Shown: positions 61,779 to 64,000 of the stretch, in pieces
Numbering within the stretch: the stretch's first letter is position 1
Layout: each line of letters begins with the position of its first letter
Assembly (NCBI GenBank): GCA_022566535.1
Contig: JADFIR010000012.1
Span: forward strand, 18,059-82,058
From: Planctomycetota bacterium
Lineage (GTDB): Bacteria; Planctomycetota; Phycisphaerae; Phycisphaerales; SM1A02
Direction of reading: 5' to 3'
DNA: 64,000 nucleotides
Notes under the pieces: model-generated
Told to the model about the DNA's origin: nothing
Seen by the model: the letters and a program-made list of their open reading frames with translations, nothing else
Databases searched by the model: none
Translations under genes and position numbers: made by a program

Positions 61779-62420
61779 TCAGGTCAACCGCTGTTGCAGG
61801 CGATTCAGCAACGTCTCGAACACCGAGTCGGGGTCAGCGGCGGCGGCGATGAGAAGGTACTTGTCCGGTTGCGCTTCGGCCTGGTCCAGAAACCCTTGCC
61901 GCACTCTCGCATGGAATGCAGGGCTTCTGCGCTCCATTCGATCGCGGGCCGGCGAATCGGGGAGGCGAGCACCGGCAACCCGCTGATCGACATCGAAGAT
62001 GACGGTAAGGTCCGGCCAGCTCGATTGCACGGCAACGCGGCCTACGGCCAGGATCTCTTCGGGGCTCAGCCCGCCGGCGGCGCCCTGGTAGGCCAGGGTG
62101 GAGCTGATGAACCGATCGGCCAGCACCAGCTCGCCGCGCTGTAGCGCCGGGGCGATGGCCTGCTCGACCAACTGGGCCCGGCTGGCCATGTACAGCATCA
62201 TCTCGCAGCGAACGCTCATCTCGGGACTTGCGGGGTCGAGCAGGATGCGGCGAATCTGCTCGCCGAACGCGGTCCCGCCCGGCTCGCGGACCTCGCACAC
62301 CCCAAGACCGGCTTCCCGGCAATGCTCGGCAAACCGATCCAACTGCGTGGTCTTGCCCGACCCATCCGGCCCGTCAAAGACAAGGAACTTGCCGCCAAGA
62401 TGGGTGATCCACCGGCTCAT
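61779..62420 (-). CDS. tmk: Thymidylate kinase
   Basis: GKFLVFDGPDGSGKTTQLDRFAEHC...REPGGTAFGEQIRRILLD...VLADRFISSTLAYQGAAGG. Confidence 0.95.
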   Translation of the reverse strand: MSRWITHLGGKFLVFDGPDGSGKTTQLDRFAEHCREAGLGVCEVREPGGTAFGEQIRRILLDPASPEMSVRCEMMLYMASRAQLVEQAIAPALQRGELVLADRFISSTLAYQGAAGGLSPEEILAVGRVAVQSSWPDLTVIFDVDQRVAGARLPDSPARDRMERRSPAFHARVRQGFLDQAEAQPDKYLLIAAAADPDSVFETLLNRLQQRLT

Positions 62421-62504
62421 CGCAGCGACTATGCACACTGCGTGACCGCTTGGCAAGGTCGCGTAGCCTCAGGCGTCAAGCGTTGGGCATATGATTGTGA
62501 CGGC

Positions 62505-63032
62505 ATGCGAATCGAGGTTCGAGACGCGTCGCGGCGGAGGATCGGCAGGATCGAGGTTGACCCGGCCCGGCGTCCCACCCGAGTGAACATTGAGGGCACG
62601 GACCGGGAGGTATTCCTCGATTGGGACAGGGCCTTGGATGATGCGAGGCATCTGCGCCGCTGTGTGGTCTGCGGATGCAGCGAGCTGTTTCGAGCCAAGG
62701 CGTTCCCGCAGGTCACCAGCTTCGTGGTGGTGCTGGCCTTCGCCGGTGCGGTCGTTGGTGCGTTGGGATACGCGACCACACCCCCGATCCTGGTGGCAAT
62801 GGTTGTCGTGCTGGCAGCGGACGTGGTGATCCTGTTGCTGGCCAGGCAGCGGCTGGTCTGTCACCGCTGCCGATCGAGCTATCACGGGCTGCCGGTTGCA
62901 CGATACCATCGGGCATGGGACCGGGCCGTGGCGGAGCGCCATTCGCCGGCGCCGCAGCCCGCGCCGCTTCGGAGCGGCCCACGCATAAGAACCTGGCTGA
63001 AGCGCGTCACGCAGGAACGTAGAACCGCATGA
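62505..63032 (+). CDS. Hypothetical membrane protein with zinc-ribbon-like cysteines
   Basis: CVVCGCSELFRAKAFPQ, two TM segments, LVCHRCRSSYHGLPVARYH. Confidence 0.7.
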   Translation: MRIEVRDASRRRIGRIEVDPARRPTRVNIEGTDREVFLDWDRALDDARHLRRCVVCGCSELFRAKAFPQVTSFVVVLAFAGAVVGALGYATTPPILVAMVVVLAADVVILLLARQRLVCHRCRSSYHGLPVARYHRAWDRAVAERHSPAPQPAPLRSGPRIRTWLKRVTQERRTA

Positions 63033-63724
63033 GCCGCCAACGGACGCTGGTGCTGCTGGGCGGTGGCGGGCATGGGGCAGTCGTTGCCGAGGCCGCGCGT
63101 GCGAGCGGATGGTCGGTCGTCGGCTTCCTCGATGATGACGAGCACCATCCCCGCACCGAGCAGGTCAACCTCAAGCATCTGGGCGCGATTGAAGATCTCG
63201 CCACCGTGTTGGCGTCGTTGCCAAAGGGGACGGCCGCTTACGCCGCGGTGGGCGATCCGGCGGTTCGACGCCGGTGGCTGGATGCTGCGGATGAGACTGA
63301 AGCGCCGGCGATCATCCACCCAAGCGCGGTAGTCTCACCATCAGCCGCCCTCACCGAGGGAGCCTTCATAGGCCCAGGCGCGATCGTCAACGCCCGAGCC
63401 GTCATCGAGCGCGGCGTGATCGTCAATAGCGGAGCGCTCATCGAACATGACTGCGTGCTGGAAGCGTTCTGCCACGTGGCCCCCGGGGCTGTATTGGGAG
63501 GCCGGGTGACGGTCGGGCGAGACGCGCTGGTGGGTCTGAACGCGACGGTCCTGCCGGGCGTGCGGATCGGCGCGGCCGCCACGCTTGGGGCGGGGGCCGT
63601 GGCGGTCTCGGATATTCCCGAGGCTGCCACCGCTGTCGGCGTCCGCCCACCGCTCCCAGGATTGCCACAGTTTCTCGACGCGCTGGCTTTGGGTCCGCGC
63701 CTCGGCGTTCTCGGACGCCGATAA
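63029..63724 (+). CDS. NeuD/PglD-family sugar O-acyltransferase
   Basis: LVLLGGGGHGAVVAEAARASGWSVVGFLDDD; left-handed beta-helix hexapeptides; ATGA overlap with upstream gene. Confidence 0.9.
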   Translation: MSRQRTLVLLGGGGHGAVVAEAARASGWSVVGFLDDDEHHPRTEQVNLKHLGAIEDLATVLASLPKGTAAYAAVGDPAVRRRWLDAADETEAPAIIHPSAVVSPSAALTEGAFIGPGAIVNARAVIERGVIVNSGALIEHDCVLEAFCHVAPGAVLGGRVTVGRDALVGLNATVLPGVRIGAAATLGAGAVAVSDIPEAATAVGVRPPLPGLPQFLDALALGPRLGVLGRR

Positions 63725-64000
63725 TTCATTGCTCAACAGGGCCGCGCCGGCGGTGGCCAGAGGCTCGCCGGTCCGCGCCGCAAGGTTCCACCAGACCTGG
63801 GCCTCGACCGGGGCCGACGCCGTTCCCTGGCCCATGGCAAGCATATGGCCGAGGCGGACCTGGGCGTCGACGAAGTGCTTCTCCGCCGCGCGGCGATACA
63901 GGGCTATGGCCTGGGTCTGATCCTCGGGCACGCCGAGGCCCAGTTGATCGAGCGCCGCCAGGATATATTGGGATTCCAGATCGCCCTGCTCGGCCCCGGC
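63341..64000 (-). CDS. Sel1-like repeat protein, 5' end beyond window
   Basis: AIALYRRAAEKHFVDAQVRLGHMLAMGQGTASAPVEAQVWWNLAARTG; frame open to 64000; C-terminal part overlaps neuD antisense. Confidence 0.7.
   Translation of the reverse strand, partial: AGAEQGDLESQYILAALDQLGLGVPEDQTQAIALYRRAAEKHFVDAQVRLGHMLAMGQGTASAPVEAQVWWNLAARTGEPLATAGAALLSNELSASENAEARTQSQRVEKLWQSWERWADADSGGSLGNIRDRHGPRPKRGGRADPHARQDRRVQTHQRVSPDRHPASQYSPGGHVAERFQHAVMFDERSAIDDHAALDDGSGVDDRAWAYEGSLGEGG

Overview
High-GC 64 kb window, probably a planctomycete-type (Phycisphaerae-like) chromosome. The lineage is inferred from repeated C-terminal dockerin/EF-hand tails, FG-GAP + TPR gene pairs and zinc-ribbon membrane proteins. 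Most of it is housekeeping: acs, rnr, a groEL-groES-groEL-dnaJ-grpE-fmdB chaperone block, hpt, mgtE, nptA/PhoU-like, galK, folC, leuS, yicC, secG, tpiA, alaS, a ybdK-like ligase, clpS and tmk. The best candidate for an undescribed system is a tight four-gene minus-strand cassette at 6609-9032, between acs and rnr. It encodes a small protein with a B3-like C-terminal motif, a winged-helix + PD-(D/E)XK-like protein, and two tandem paralogs. One paralog keeps a D...ELK nuclease-like motif; in the other that position reads K-L-K. No methyltransferase or ATPase is visible, so a new restriction/defence-like module is a hypothesis only. Other notable items: a RAYT transposase flanked by its probable REP palindromes (45968-46758); a second palindrome family; gene-end debris (acs C-terminus, thioredoxin/AhpC-like C-terminus, orphan dockerin tail, GspF N-terminus); a frameshifted SpoU methyltransferase; a 10-bp UUCG hairpin inside leuS; a possible leader-peptide attenuator upstream of leuS; and a CIRCE-like palindrome between groES and the second groEL. 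All calls come from reading the sequence and the ORF track; no searches were run.
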